64,000 nucleotides of DNA from Muricauda sp. MAR_2010_75 (GCF_000745185.1 NZ_JQNJ01000001.1:3516501-3580500), one strand, 5' to 3'; shown: positions 33,554-43,709, counted from the first letter of the stretch. The notes: generated by a model not told the origin, from the letters alone. Numbers and translations are program-made.

Positions 33554-35311
33554 ATGTTTCGCAAAACTATAGTACCTTTTTTTCTATTGTCCCTTACCAT
33601 GGTCTTTTCCCAGACCCAACTGAAAAAAATCCGTGGAATTGTGAGTGATGGTATGAATCCGTTATCCAAAGTAAGTATTGTTGTTAAAGGAAATGACTCG
33701 GGAACTGAATCTCAAACGGACGGAACCTATGAAATCTATGCCAATGAAGGAGAAACCTTGGTCTATAGCTATGTAGGCAAACAGCCAATGGAGATAATCG
33801 TTGAAGATGTAACCAGCATTCTCAATGTTGTTCTGTATGATAGAATAGAAGAATTGGACGAGGTAGTGGTCACCAAGCGAAAACGGATCCGCAAGTCACA
33901 AAAAGACCTTTTTTTGGAATATAATTCCAACAAAAATTTGATTAAGACACGGTTTGGTATTCTTGATAAGGATAATGTAAGTTATTCCTTGAAGATTTTT
34001 GAAGGAAATGATTTAAACCCTGCGGGCCTTGATTTTGTAAGTGCTTTGCAGAGCGCAATTCCAGGATTGATAGTAGTCCGTCCAATGTTTGACCCCTATT
34101 CGCCAATAGTTTATTTCCCAAGAATATTAGGCCTCGATAACCCCCCTCCAGCCGTTTTTGAAGTAGATGGTATACTCTATACTGATGCCCCTACCTTTAT
34201 TGACCTTTCCAACATCAAACGCATAGGAACGACAACAAGTTTGGCGGCACTTGGAAAGTATGGAGGTCTCGCAAGAGGAGGGCTGATTATAATTAATACG
34301 AAAACAGGAAATTATAGTCCGCAAGAACCTGGAACTGACAAGCCTTACGATTTTGCCAGACGTCGTGATAATTATTTCGAAGAGGGCAGTACTGTGGCCA
34401 TATCACAGATAACCGCACCCCAATACCTAGAAGAAATTTCCTCGGCAGAGAATGCTGCTCAGGCCATCGACAGCTATTTCCAACTTGAAAGAAAATACGC
34501 TTCATCGCCTTATTTTTATCTTGATGCGTATGCACTATTTTCCAAGAAGTTTGGAGATGCCGCAACGGCCAATAAGATTGGAAAGAAAATTCAGAAAAAG
34601 TTTGCGACAGATCCTACTATCCTGAAAGCATTTGCCTATCATCTGGAGGAACAGGGACAGCACCAATGGGCCAATGAAATCTATAAACAAGTGTTTATCC
34701 TAAGACCACACTATGCACAGTCTTATATGGATTTGGCACAAAGCTATGAAGATGTGGGGGCCATTGAGAGCTCTGCCTCCTTATACGCTAGGTATAACCA
34801 CTTGGTGGATAAGTCACTTTTGGATTCCTCAGCAACTTTTTCTCCAATAATCAACAGGGATTTTGGCAGTCTGTTGGCTACCCACGGTTCCATTACAGGG
34901 AATACCACGATTGTAAAAACAGAAGAGAATGATTTTGACGGAGTGCGGCTGCTTTTGGAATGGAATAATAGCGAGGCAGAGTTCGAATTGCAATTTGTGG
35001 GGCCAGAGAACCAGTACCACAACTGGGAGCACACCCAACTTGCTAATGCTGAAAGGATTATGGAGGAAAAAATGCAGGGTTTCTCCTCACAGGAATACCT
35101 AATTTATAGACCCATTACCGGGAACTGGTCTGTGAACGCTACGTATTTCGGAAACAAAAGTCTAACTCCCACTTATTTGAAGGCTACTGTTTACTATAAT
35201 TATGGTACCAAAGCCCAACATAAGGAAACAAAAGTGTTTAAACTGACGGCAAAAAATGTGAACCAAGCACTTTTCCAGGTTAAAAATGGAAGCTCTGTAG
35301 CAACGTATTAA
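33554..35311 (+). CDS. Secreted carboxypeptidase-regulatory/TonB-plug/TPR protein without barrel
   Basis: I start at ATG 33554 (585 aa) because only this gives a signal peptide (MFRKTIVPFFLLSLTMVFS). Domains in order are: a CarboxypepD-reg-like beta sandwich (about 25-105, IRGIVSDGMNPLSKVSIVV), the linker LDEVVVTKRKR, a TonB plug-like domain (about 135-265, ending GGLARGGLIIINTKTG), TPR-like helices (about 320-410), and a C-terminal beta sandwich (about 460-575, VRLLLEWNNSEAEFELQFVGP). The last resembles DUF2135-type domains. No beta-barrel follows the plug. A paralogue lies 2 bp downstream. Confidence 0.75.
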   Translation: MFRKTIVPFFLLSLTMVFSQTQLKKIRGIVSDGMNPLSKVSIVVKGNDSGTESQTDGTYEIYANEGETLVYSYVGKQPMEIIVEDVTSILNVVLYDRIEELDEVVVTKRKRIRKSQKDLFLEYNSNKNLIKTRFGILDKDNVSYSLKIFEGNDLNPAGLDFVSALQSAIPGLIVVRPMFDPYSPIVYFPRILGLDNPPPAVFEVDGILYTDAPTFIDLSNIKRIGTTTSLAALGKYGGLARGGLIIINTKTGNYSPQEPGTDKPYDFARRRDNYFEEGSTVAISQITAPQYLEEISSAENAAQAIDSYFQLERKYASSPYFYLDAYALFSKKFGDAATANKIGKKIQKKFATDPTILKAFAYHLEEQGQHQWANEIYKQVFILRPHYAQSYMDLAQSYEDVGAIESSASLYARYNHLVDKSLLDSSATFSPIINRDFGSLLATHGSITGNTTIVKTEENDFDGVRLLLEWNNSEAEFELQFVGPENQYHNWEHTQLANAERIMEEKMQGFSSQEYLIYRPITGNWSVNATYFGNKSLTPTYLKATVYYNYGTKAQHKETKVFKLTAKNVNQALFQVKNGSSVATY

Positions 35312-35313
35312 AA

Positions 35314-37479
35314 ATGAAATCACCAATTCAGTTTGTCTTTTTGTGCTTTTTTGTGATAGGAATCAGAGGTCATGCACAAGCACCTAAAAATGTTTCTATT
35401 TGTTGGGATGTTTCTCTTTCCATGCAAAACCGGGATATTGAAAAAGATTTCTATTTTTTGGATGCTTACTTCAAAACCGTCCAGAATGCCAAGGTGAGTC
35501 TAATCACCTTTAGCGACCGCGTCCTTTCAAAAGATACATACCAGGTGAGTTCAAGTGATTGGTCTACCATTAAGAAAGAACTTGAAGGGCTGCGATATGA
35601 TGGTGCCACTTCCTATGAATCCTTGAGCAGTTATGTGGACCCAGGAGATGTATTGCTTTTTACGGATGGAGGACAAAATATAGGTAATAGCACCCCCAAT
35701 TTCAGCGGGGAACTCCATATAATCAATAGCAATAAAAATTTTGATAAGGCCAGTCTCAATCTACTGTCCATTGTTAATAATGGAAATTTGGTGGATTTCA
35801 ATGAGAAGCGCAATGCAGAGGAGACCATGGAAAACCTGCAACAATATTCGGGCACCATTTATAGCGGAACCATGGGGTTGGCCAATGCGGAAATTTATGT
35901 ACAAGGTAATGATGAAAACAGGATAAAATCCAATACCAAGGGGGATTTTAGTATAGACGGAAGGATAGGGGACACATTAGTGATTGCTTACGGAAATAAA
36001 ATTGAAAAACAGGTATTGGGAGAAACCAATACGCTTAATTTTTCATTGGAAGATCAAGGAATTCAACTTCAGGAAGTGGTGGTAAGCGAAAGAAGGAGTG
36101 AGCCAGTAGAAACCATTACAACGGGGTATGGGGAGGAAAACAAGGATAAGGTGGGGTATGCGGTACAATCCATTTCCGCTGATGACATTTCTGATGCCGC
36201 TACCACCCCGGATATGGCCATTCAAGGGAAATTTTCTGGGGTCAACCTTGGGCAAAATGAAGATTTGAGCCAGGTGACCATGCGGCCACGAATGACATTA
36301 TTGGGAAATGTATATGGATTGATTGTGATTGATGGAGTTCCGTTGCGCCAGTCTGACTCTGCAAGTGGAACTGTTTTTAGCTCAGATTTCATCAATCCCG
36401 AAAACATAGCGGATATTACCGTTTTAAAAGGGCTTGCCGCAACAAACAAATATGGCAGTCTTGGTGTTAACGGAGTCCTTGTGATTACTTCAAAAACGGC
36501 AACCTACGCCAAGGAATCGGGTGAAAAACCTGACATGGCCCGTTTAAGGGACAACATTTATGAGGATAAAATCAAGGTAAATAATAAAGCCTTGATCACT
36601 CCTTATTTAAAAGAGCTTAAAAAGGGCAAAAATATTGGGGAAGCGTATAATATTTACTTAAAACAAAGGGAAGCATACAGGGATGTCCCCGAATATTTTT
36701 TGGATGTTTCCAATTTTTTCCTCGATTCGAGCCCAGAGATAGGGGAGCGGATTTTATCCAATGTTCTAGAAATAGAAAATCCTTCCTACGAAGCATTGCG
36801 TGCTTTATTTCTAAAATCCACTGAAGAGGAAAGTTATGAAATCGCTGTGTTCGCAGCAGAAAAAATGCTGGAATTGTTCCCGAACAAAATCCAATCTTAT
36901 TTTGATGTTGCCATAGCCCAAAAAAATGCAGGTAATTTTCAGGAATCCCTCACTATGTTAAATAGAATGATTTCTGGGGAAGCAAATCCTGAGTTAAACT
37001 TCAGTACCATGGAAAAAGTCGTAGGTTCAGAAATTCGAAATTTGGTCAATCAGCATAAGGCAAAGCTCGATATTGATAAAACAGATGCCAAGTATCGTAA
37101 CAATGTAACCTATAATGCGCGATTAATTTTGAGTTGGAATGTACCCGATGCCGAATTTTCCGTTCAATTTGTAAATCCACAGAAGCGATTTTTTACCTGG
37201 GAACATACCGAAATTGGAGATAGAAATCGGATTTTGGAAGAACTGCAGCATGGAAACTCAACCGAACAATTTGAAATTGTGGGGGCTGAAACAAAAGGAG
37301 AGTGGATATTGAATGCCACCTATTTGGGGAACAGGACCCCAAAAAATGAAGCTGCCACTTTTTTAAAATGTACGGTGCAATACAATTTTGGCAAACCCAA
37401 CCAAACAAGCGAGGAATTTATGGTACGCCTTCAGGAAAATGGGGACGAACAACAATTAGCAAAATTTGCCGTAGAGTGA
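35314..37479 (+). CDS. VWA/CarboxypepD-reg/TonB-plug/TPR fusion protein without barrel
   Basis: The 721-residue protein has a signal peptide (about 1-22) and a VWA domain (about 26-160). The VWA domain carries a MIDAS motif, WDVSLS, with threonine in YDGATSYE and aspartate in LLFTDGGQ. A degenerate CarboxypepD-like unit follows (about 180-245), then a plug-like domain (about 250-395, SDFINPENIADITVLKG; VNGVLVITSKT), TPR helices (about 440-570), and a C-terminal sandwich (about 600-705, LILSWNVPDAEFSVQFVNP). It is a tandem paralogue of the preceding gene with a VWA domain added; the two likely work together at the envelope. There is no transmembrane barrel. Confidence 0.78.
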   Translation: MKSPIQFVFLCFFVIGIRGHAQAPKNVSICWDVSLSMQNRDIEKDFYFLDAYFKTVQNAKVSLITFSDRVLSKDTYQVSSSDWSTIKKELEGLRYDGATSYESLSSYVDPGDVLLFTDGGQNIGNSTPNFSGELHIINSNKNFDKASLNLLSIVNNGNLVDFNEKRNAEETMENLQQYSGTIYSGTMGLANAEIYVQGNDENRIKSNTKGDFSIDGRIGDTLVIAYGNKIEKQVLGETNTLNFSLEDQGIQLQEVVVSERRSEPVETITTGYGEENKDKVGYAVQSISADDISDAATTPDMAIQGKFSGVNLGQNEDLSQVTMRPRMTLLGNVYGLIVIDGVPLRQSDSASGTVFSSDFINPENIADITVLKGLAATNKYGSLGVNGVLVITSKTATYAKESGEKPDMARLRDNIYEDKIKVNNKALITPYLKELKKGKNIGEAYNIYLKQREAYRDVPEYFLDVSNFFLDSSPEIGERILSNVLEIENPSYEALRALFLKSTEEESYEIAVFAAEKMLELFPNKIQSYFDVAIAQKNAGNFQESLTMLNRMISGEANPELNFSTMEKVVGSEIRNLVNQHKAKLDIDKTDAKYRNNVTYNARLILSWNVPDAEFSVQFVNPQKRFFTWEHTEIGDRNRILEELQHGNSTEQFEIVGAETKGEWILNATYLGNRTPKNEAATFLKCTVQYNFGKPNQTSEEFMVRLQENGDEQQLAKFAVE

Positions 37480-39108
37480 TCACACCTGCAACACCCCCAT
37501 ATTGAATTTTCTATCACTAGGCGCATGATTGGCGGCCTCAATGCCCATGGATATCCATTTTCTTGTGTCCAACGGGTCTATAATGGCATCCGTCCAAAGT
37601 CGTGCTGCAGCGTAGTAAGGCGATATTTGATTGTCGTAACGTTGTTTTATTTTATCGTAGAGCTCTTTTTCTTTCTCAGTATCAACAGGTTTACCGCTTT
37701 TTTCCAAGGAAGCTTTTTCAATCTGTAACAACACCTTTGCGGCTGAATTTCCACTCATCACGGCAAGTTCGGCACTGGGCCAAGCGACAATCAATCTAGG
37801 GTCGTACGCCTTTCCACACATGGCATAATTCCCGGCTCCGTAGCTGTTTCCAATAACAATCGTGAATTTCGGCACCACAGAATTGCTTACCGCATTCACC
37901 ATTTTGGCACCATCCTTAATAATCCCTCCATGTTCACTTTTACTGCCAACCATAAAACCGGTCACATCTTGGAGGAACACCAAGGGAATCTTCTTTTGGT
38001 TGCAATTGGCAATAAATCGGGTGGCTTTGTCCGCAGAATCGGAATAAATAACCCCACCGAACTGCATTTCCCCTTTTTTGGTCTTGACCACTTTCCGTTG
38101 ATTGGCCACAACCCCCACGGCCCAGCCATCAATACGGGCGTAGCCTGTTAAAATTGTTTTGCCGTAGCCTTCCTTGTATTGTTCAAATTCCGAATCGTCC
38201 ACTAACCGCTTAATGATTTCCAACATATCATACTGGTCACTTCTGGAAGCCGGTAGTAACCCATAAATATCTTCTGGGTTTTCCAATGGATTTTTCGATT
38301 CCTTTCTGTTGAAACCAGCCTTTTCAAAATCACCAATCTTATCAACGATGTTCTTGATTTTGTCCAGTGCATCTTTGTCATCCTTGGCTTTGTAATCCGT
38401 TACTCCGCTAATCTCGGAATGGGTAGTTGCTCCGCCCAAAGTCTCATTGTCAATATTTTCTCCAATGGCCGCCTTTACCAGATAGCTTCCGGCCAAAAAA
38501 ATACTTCCTGTTTTGTCCACAATCAGCGCTTCATCACTCATGATAGGCAAGTAGGCCCCACCTGCAACACAACTGCCCATAACCGCAGCAATTTGGGTGA
38601 TTCCCATGTTGCTCATCACGGCATTGTTTCTGAAAATCCGGCCAAAGTGTTCCTTATCCGGAAAAATTTCGTCCTGCATGGGCAAATACACCCCAGCACT
38701 GTCTACCAAATAAATAATGGGTAGTCTATTTTCTATGGAAATTTCTTGGGCCCTAAGATTCTTTTTCCCCGTGATGGGAAACCATGCCCCTGCTTTTACT
38801 GTAGCATCATTGGCAACAACCACACATTGTTTTCCCTTTACATAGCCAATTTTCACCACAACCCCGCCGGAGGGGCACCCCCCATGCTCCTCGTACATCC
38901 CATCTCCAGCAAATGCTCCAATTTCAATAGAAGGCGATTTGGCATCCAACAGGTAATCAATCCGTTCGCGGGCCGTCATTTTACCCTTTTCATGGTGTTT
39001 TTCAATGCGTTTTTTTCCCCCGCCCAGCTTCACTGTGGCATGCCTTTTCCGAAGTTCAGAGAGCATTAATTTGTTATGGTCTTCATTTTTATTGAAGTCA
39101 ATATCCAT
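37480..39108 (-). CDS. Acyl-CoA carboxylase carboxyltransferase beta subunit
   Basis: The 542-residue carboxyltransferase has two crotonase-like halves. The N-half contains RERIDYLLD, GGCPSGGVVVKIG and YLVDSAGVYLP, and the C-half contains LQDVTGFMVGS, GNSYGAGNYAMCGKAYDPR and WPSAELAVMSG. The layout is that of methylcrotonyl-CoA or propionyl-CoA carboxylase beta subunits. Without its biotin subunit in the window, the acyl-CoA substrate stays uncertain; methylcrotonyl (leucine breakdown) is plausible. It is convergent with the VWA gene, with adjoining stop codons. Confidence 0.88.
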   Translation of the reverse strand: MDIDFNKNEDHNKLMLSELRKRHATVKLGGGKKRIEKHHEKGKMTARERIDYLLDAKSPSIEIGAFAGDGMYEEHGGCPSGGVVVKIGYVKGKQCVVVANDATVKAGAWFPITGKKNLRAQEISIENRLPIIYLVDSAGVYLPMQDEIFPDKEHFGRIFRNNAVMSNMGITQIAAVMGSCVAGGAYLPIMSDEALIVDKTGSIFLAGSYLVKAAIGENIDNETLGGATTHSEISGVTDYKAKDDKDALDKIKNIVDKIGDFEKAGFNRKESKNPLENPEDIYGLLPASRSDQYDMLEIIKRLVDDSEFEQYKEGYGKTILTGYARIDGWAVGVVANQRKVVKTKKGEMQFGGVIYSDSADKATRFIANCNQKKIPLVFLQDVTGFMVGSKSEHGGIIKDGAKMVNAVSNSVVPKFTIVIGNSYGAGNYAMCGKAYDPRLIVAWPSAELAVMSGNSAAKVLLQIEKASLEKSGKPVDTEKEKELYDKIKQRYDNQISPYYAAARLWTDAIIDPLDTRKWISMGIEAANHAPSDRKFNMGVLQV

Positions 39109-39174
39109 AGGTGTATTTCAATTTCTTGCTATCGGTTAAAGATAAGGAGTTATAATCATTACTTTTGATGTTAT

Positions 39175-40158
39175 ATGGACACAAAAATTAAATGGGGGAT
39201 TGTGGGCCCTGGAAAAATAGCCACAGATTTTACCGAGGACTTAAAATTGGTGCCAGACGCAGAGGTAGCTGGTGTGGCTTCCCGAAATTTGGAAAGAGCA
39301 CAACAGTTCGCCGATAAATTCAACATTCCAAATGTTTTTGGAAGCTATGACGAGCTTTTCAATTCTGACACAGTGGATATTGTCTATGTGGCCACCCCAC
39401 ATAATTTTCATAAGGATTTAGCCATTCAAGCCATAGAATCGGGTAAGCATGTGCTTTGCGAAAAACCGTTAGGTGTAAGCAGGGCAGAAGTGGATGAAAT
39501 TGTAGCTGCTGCCAAAGCAAACCAAGTTTTTATGATGGAAGGACTTTGGTCCCGATTTAATCCTTCGGTACAAAAAGCTAAGCAATTGGTGGACGATGGC
39601 ACCATTGGTGAAGTCGGCTACCTCCATGCTGATTTTGCATTTTACGCCTTGGATCGTGGTTTGGATTCCAGATTGTTAAACCCTGATTTGGCTTCCGGTT
39701 CATTGCTGGATATTGGAATCTATCCCATCTTTTTGGCCTATTTGATTTTGGGAATGCCGAAAGAGATTATGGCTAAATCAAACTTTCATCAGAACGGTAC
39801 AGAACTACAAACATCCATGTTGTTCCATTACGAAAATGCACAAGCGATTTTATACAGTGGATTGACCAGTGATTCAAAAATGGAAGCTGAAATCTCAGGA
39901 AGTAAATGTGAAATTTTCATCCATCCAAGATGGCACGAAGCTGATGGTTGTTCATTGGTAAAAGATGGAAATACCCAACAGTTCGACCTTCCTCGTCAAG
40001 GAAATGGTTTTGTGCATGAAATTGAGGAAGTGCACCAATGCTTAAAGGACAATAAGTTGCAGAGCGACCTTTGGTCGCATCAAAATAGCTTGGATATAGC
40101 CGAATTATTGGATACAATTCGTGAAAAATGCGGAATTACCTTTCCTTTTGAGGGATAA
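39175..40158 (+). CDS. Gfo/Idh/MocA family oxidoreductase
   Basis: The 327-residue NAD(P)-dependent dehydrogenase has an N-terminal Rossmann motif (WGIVGPGKIATDF, about 6-18), the family signature LCEKPLGVSR (about 92-101) and a C-terminal alpha/beta domain with DIGIYPIFLAY. Substrates in this family are usually sugars or cyclitols, and the length resembles trans-1,2-dihydrobenzene-1,2-diol dehydrogenase-type members. It is divergent from the carboxylase gene. No pathway partner is adjacent. Confidence 0.88.
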   Translation: MDTKIKWGIVGPGKIATDFTEDLKLVPDAEVAGVASRNLERAQQFADKFNIPNVFGSYDELFNSDTVDIVYVATPHNFHKDLAIQAIESGKHVLCEKPLGVSRAEVDEIVAAAKANQVFMMEGLWSRFNPSVQKAKQLVDDGTIGEVGYLHADFAFYALDRGLDSRLLNPDLASGSLLDIGIYPIFLAYLILGMPKEIMAKSNFHQNGTELQTSMLFHYENAQAILYSGLTSDSKMEAEISGSKCEIFIHPRWHEADGCSLVKDGNTQQFDLPRQGNGFVHEIEEVHQCLKDNKLQSDLWSHQNSLDIAELLDTIREKCGITFPFEG

Positions 40159-40223
40159 ACCGGGTTCAAGGCTTTGGATTATTTCATTTTTTACGATATT
40201 TGAGGCTCTTCTGAACGATTTAT

Positions 40224-40406
40224 ATGGGAATGAACAAAAACACAGTGCTCGCATGGGCCACTTGGATCATGATTTTTGTAGGAATAGGAATGATTGCTCT
40301 TGGAGCTTTCAAATATGACGAGGTTGCAGGTTACGGCTTTGGTGCAGTGGGCATCGGATTTTTTGCTGTTGCTTGGGTATTCAATGCGCTCAAGGGTCGG
40401 GTTTAG
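40224..40406 (+). CDS. CAL67264 family membrane protein
   Basis: This 60-residue protein has two hydrophobic helices (about 9-27 and 37-54) joined by YDEVAGYGFGAVG. Size and the motif WATWIMIFVGIGMIALGAF are those of the small flavobacterial CAL67264 family, whose function is unknown. It lies 33 bp upstream of ettA on the same strand, and the pair may be co-transcribed. Confidence 0.82.
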   Translation: MGMNKNTVLAWATWIMIFVGIGMIALGAFKYDEVAGYGFGAVGIGFFAVAWVFNALKGRV

Positions 40407-40439
40407 ATTTCCCCTTTTTTCAATTTAAAGAACAACTAC

Positions 40440-42131
40440 ATGTCAGACGATAAAAAAGTCATTTTTTCAATGTCTGGGGTTACCAAGACCTTTAAAACGG
40501 CCAATACCCCTGTACTCAAAAACATTTATTTGAGCTTCTTTTACGGTGCCAAGATTGGGATATTAGGTCTCAATGGTTCCGGTAAGTCCACCTTGTTGAA
40601 AATCATTGCAGGTGTTGATAAGAACTATCAAGGTGATGTAGTTTTTTCTCTGGGATACACCGTTGGCTATTTGGAGCAGGAACCACAATTAGACGAAAAC
40701 AAGACGGTAATGGAAGTGGTGCGTGAAGGCGTTGCTGAAACCGTGGCCATTTTGGATGAATATAATAAAATCAATGACATGTTCGGTCTGCCCGAAGTCT
40801 ATGAGGATGCGGACAAGATGCAGAAGTTGATGGACAAGCAAGCGGCCCTTCAGGACCAGATTGATGCGTCCAATGCTTGGGAACTGGACACGAAATTGGA
40901 AATAGCCATGGATGCGCTTCGTACACCAGAGTCCGATAAAAAAATTGCGGTGTTATCTGGAGGGGAGCGCCGAAGAGTGGCTTTATGTCGACTGTTATTG
41001 CAGGAACCCGATGTGCTATTGTTAGATGAGCCTACTAACCACTTGGATGCAGAATCCGTGCATTGGTTGGAACATCACTTGGCACAATACAAAGGAACTG
41101 TTATTGCCGTAACGCACGATCGTTATTTCTTGGACAATGTTGCGGGTTGGATTTTGGAGTTGGACAGGGGTGAAGGCATTCCATGGAAAGGAAATTATTC
41201 CAGTTGGTTAGATCAGAAAGCCAAACGTTTGGCCCAAGAGAGCAAACAAGCCTCCAAGCGCCAAAAGACCTTGGAACGCGAGTTGGAATGGGTTCGTCAA
41301 GGTGCAAAAGGAAGACAGACAAAGCAAAAAGCACGTTTAAAAAATTACGACAAACTCCTTAGCCAAGACCAAAAACAATTGGAAGAGAAGTTGGAAATAT
41401 ACATTCCCAATGGTCCCAGACTGGGAACCAACGTCATTGAAGCTAAGGGAGTGAGCAAAGCCTATGGCGACAAATTATTATATGAAGATTTGAACTTCAA
41501 TCTACCGCAAGCGGGAATTGTGGGAATCATTGGCCCTAACGGGGCGGGTAAGACCACCATATTCCGAATGATCATGGGTGAGGAAACACCGGACAAAGGT
41601 GAATTCATTGTAGGTGATACGGCAAAATTGGCCTACGTGGACCAAAGTCACTCCAACATCGACCCAGAAAAATCAATCTGGGAAAACTTCAGTGACGGAC
41701 AGGAACTGGTAATGATGGGAGGGAAGCAAGTAAATTCCCGGGCCTATTTGAGTCGATTTAACTTCTCAGGAAGTGAGCAAAACAAAAAAGTGAGCATGCT
41801 TTCCGGTGGAGAGCGCAACCGACTTCATTTAGCGATGACCTTAAAAGAAGAAGGAAACGTATTGCTGCTGGATGAGCCTACCAATGACTTGGATGTAAAT
41901 ACGCTTCGTGCTTTGGAAGAAGGTTTGGAGAATTTCGCAGGTTGCGCTGTGATTATTTCCCACGATAGATGGTTCTTGGATAGGATTTGTACCCATATTT
42001 TGGCGTTCGAAGGAGATTCACAGGTTTATTTCTTTGAAGGTTCTTTCTCAGATTACGAGGAGAACAAAAAGAAACGCTTGGGAACGGATATCATGCCCAA
42101 GCGTATTAAGTACAAAAAATTGATTCGGTAA
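40440..42131 (+). CDS. ettA: Energy-dependent translational throttle protein (ABC-F)
   Basis: The 563-residue ABC-F ATPase has tandem nucleotide-binding domains. Walker A motifs are GLNGSGKSTLL (about 40) and GPNGAGKTTIF (about 364); signatures are LSGGERRRVALCRLL and LSGGERNRLHLAMTL; Walker B regions are followed by PTNHLD and PTNDLD. The linker with the basic tRNA-interaction motif (RQGAKGRQTKQKARLKNY) and the arm region match EttA. It binds the ribosomal E site and gates entry to elongation according to ATP level. Confidence 0.94.
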   Translation: MSDDKKVIFSMSGVTKTFKTANTPVLKNIYLSFFYGAKIGILGLNGSGKSTLLKIIAGVDKNYQGDVVFSLGYTVGYLEQEPQLDENKTVMEVVREGVAETVAILDEYNKINDMFGLPEVYEDADKMQKLMDKQAALQDQIDASNAWELDTKLEIAMDALRTPESDKKIAVLSGGERRRVALCRLLLQEPDVLLLDEPTNHLDAESVHWLEHHLAQYKGTVIAVTHDRYFLDNVAGWILELDRGEGIPWKGNYSSWLDQKAKRLAQESKQASKRQKTLERELEWVRQGAKGRQTKQKARLKNYDKLLSQDQKQLEEKLEIYIPNGPRLGTNVIEAKGVSKAYGDKLLYEDLNFNLPQAGIVGIIGPNGAGKTTIFRMIMGEETPDKGEFIVGDTAKLAYVDQSHSNIDPEKSIWENFSDGQELVMMGGKQVNSRAYLSRFNFSGSEQNKKVSMLSGGERNRLHLAMTLKEEGNVLLLDEPTNDLDVNTLRALEEGLENFAGCAVIISHDRWFLDRICTHILAFEGDSQVYFFEGSFSDYEENKKKRLGTDIMPKRIKYKKLIR

Positions 42132-42139
42132 TTGAGGAC

Positions 42140-42844
42140 TTATTCTTCTCCTCCGAGATTTTTGATGCCTTCCTCAAGAATTTTTTTGGCCTTTTCCAAA
42201 TAAGCTTGTTGGTGTGATGCCAAACTATTGGGGTCATTACTTCCAGTAGGGTTTGTTCCAATGGTTTTGGAGAGTTCCACCAATTGGGCAACAGCTTGTT
42301 CGGCTGTCCTTAATTTATCTGTGGCGTGCTTCTCAAAAATTTTGATCATTTCAAGCTCCATGGAATTGTCACTTGCAGCAACGGTTTTGCTTTCATCCGA
42401 ACTGTCATCGGTATGGGCTTGATGTTCCAAAGTAGCATTGCCACTATCAGCAATGGTCACAGATGAAGAGACGCCCAGTGTACATTCATCCAAGAAGGTA
42501 ATGAGCTCATTGATTTGGCCCAATGCTTTTTTGGTGAAAAATCGACCTGCTTCCCAGTCCACAGGTTCAATGGCCTTGTCCAAGGTCTGCTTAGTGTCAT
42601 AGGCTTTGTCATAGGCTTTTTTGCAAACGCAGTCACCTTTGAATTCGTCTGCTTTTTCAAGAGCGGTCAATGCTCGTTCGGCATAATACATTTGATGTTC
42701 AAAGTTAGTGGCTTCCATTGCTTTTTTACAATGGTTGAGCGCATACGTCACTTTGGAATAATAGTTATCACATTGTTGGGAGAAAGTAGCATTTATGGCA
42801 AATAACATCGCCATTAATACTAAAACACGGGATTTGGGAGCCAT
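42140..42844 (-). CDS. Secreted helical protein of unknown function
   Basis: The 234-residue protein has a signal peptide (about 1-22, MAMLFAINATFSQQ) and is otherwise mostly helical, with cysteines (QCDNYYSK, NHCKKA, GDCVCKKAY, DECT) that could form disulfides or bind metal. A low-complexity acidic linker (about 125-155) separates two helical parts. No family recognised. It is convergent with ettA, 8 bp apart at the stops. Confidence 0.75.
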   Translation of the reverse strand: MAPKSRVLVLMAMLFAINATFSQQCDNYYSKVTYALNHCKKAMEATNFEHQMYYAERALTALEKADEFKGDCVCKKAYDKAYDTKQTLDKAIEPVDWEAGRFFTKKALGQINELITFLDECTLGVSSSVTIADSGNATLEHQAHTDDSSDESKTVAASDNSMELEMIKIFEKHATDKLRTAEQAVAQLVELSKTIGTNPTGSNDPNSLASHQQAYLEKAKKILEEGIKNLGGEE

Positions 42845-42911
42845 GATTAAGTATTTGATTTGGTTATAGTCTGTTACCTTAACGACAATATGGTGCCTTT
42901 ATTTTATTCCA

Positions 42912-43709
42912 TTAAAAATCATCATTGGGATACCAGTCCAATTGAACCACTTCTATATCTGGATTTCCTTCATTGACCAATTGCTTGAACTTTGCCACGT
43001 CACTCACATCGGGTCTTCCTCTAAAGTGATACGGGTAAACTTCATCGGGTTGAAACTCCAAAACAGCATCTGCTGCACTTTCCACGGTCATGGTATACGG
43101 AAGGTTCATGCAGACAAAGGCCTTGTCAATGTTTTCCAAAGCCCGCATTTCGGGAATATCCTCTGTGTCCCCTGAAAAATAAATCCGTTGATTCCCAAGT
43201 GTTATTACATAGCCATTTCCTCTGCCTTTGGCATGAAAATCTTTGGCCTCCTCCCTTAAATTGTACATGGGAATGGCTTCAACCGTAACCCCAGAAAATG
43301 TTTTAGTTTCACCATTGCCCATAATTTCTATGGCTGCTTTAAGTGCAAACTCTTGCGGAATCTGGTCAGCAACCGCCTGTGGAACAATGATTGTTGCCTT
43401 TTCTGGGTTAAGCTCTTCCAAGGTTTCCGGACTTAAGTGGTCGCCATGAATGTCTGTTATCAATATCAAGTCTGGGGAATTTTGACCTTCAAAGGCGGCT
43501 TTGCCACCAACAGGGTCTATATATATTGTAGTATCATTCCACTCCAAAACAGCCGTGGCGTGCTCAATGGGTATGATTTCTACCCCAGCAGGTGCTTTGG
43601 TCTCAACTTGGACAGCGACCTCTTCGGTGTTTTCTTTTTCTTCTTTTTTCTGTTTACAGGCGATGGTAAGTGCTAAAGCAATGACCATCAGGATAAAATT
43701 TCTTTTCAT
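42912..43709 (-). CDS. MBL fold metallo-hydrolase, lipoprotein
   Basis: The 265-residue protein has lipobox LTIACKQK (cysteine about 18), a charged linker, then a UlaG/RomA-like metallo-beta-lactamase fold. It contains IYIDPVGG, the metal motif TDIHGDHLSP (HxHxDH in reduced form), RIYFSGDTEDIPEM and YPYHFRGR. The missing first histidine (Asp-Ile-His-Gly-Asp-His) is usual in this subgroup. Related proteins act as phosphoesterases or phospholipases; the substrate is unknown. Confidence 0.85.
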   Translation of the reverse strand: MKRNFILMVIALALTIACKQKKEEKENTEEVAVQVETKAPAGVEIIPIEHATAVLEWNDTTIYIDPVGGKAAFEGQNSPDLILITDIHGDHLSPETLEELNPEKATIIVPQAVADQIPQEFALKAAIEIMGNGETKTFSGVTVEAIPMYNLREEAKDFHAKGRGNGYVITLGNQRIYFSGDTEDIPEMRALENIDKAFVCMNLPYTMTVESAADAVLEFQPDEVYPYHFRGRPDVSDVAKFKQLVNEGNPDIEVVQLDWYPNDDF

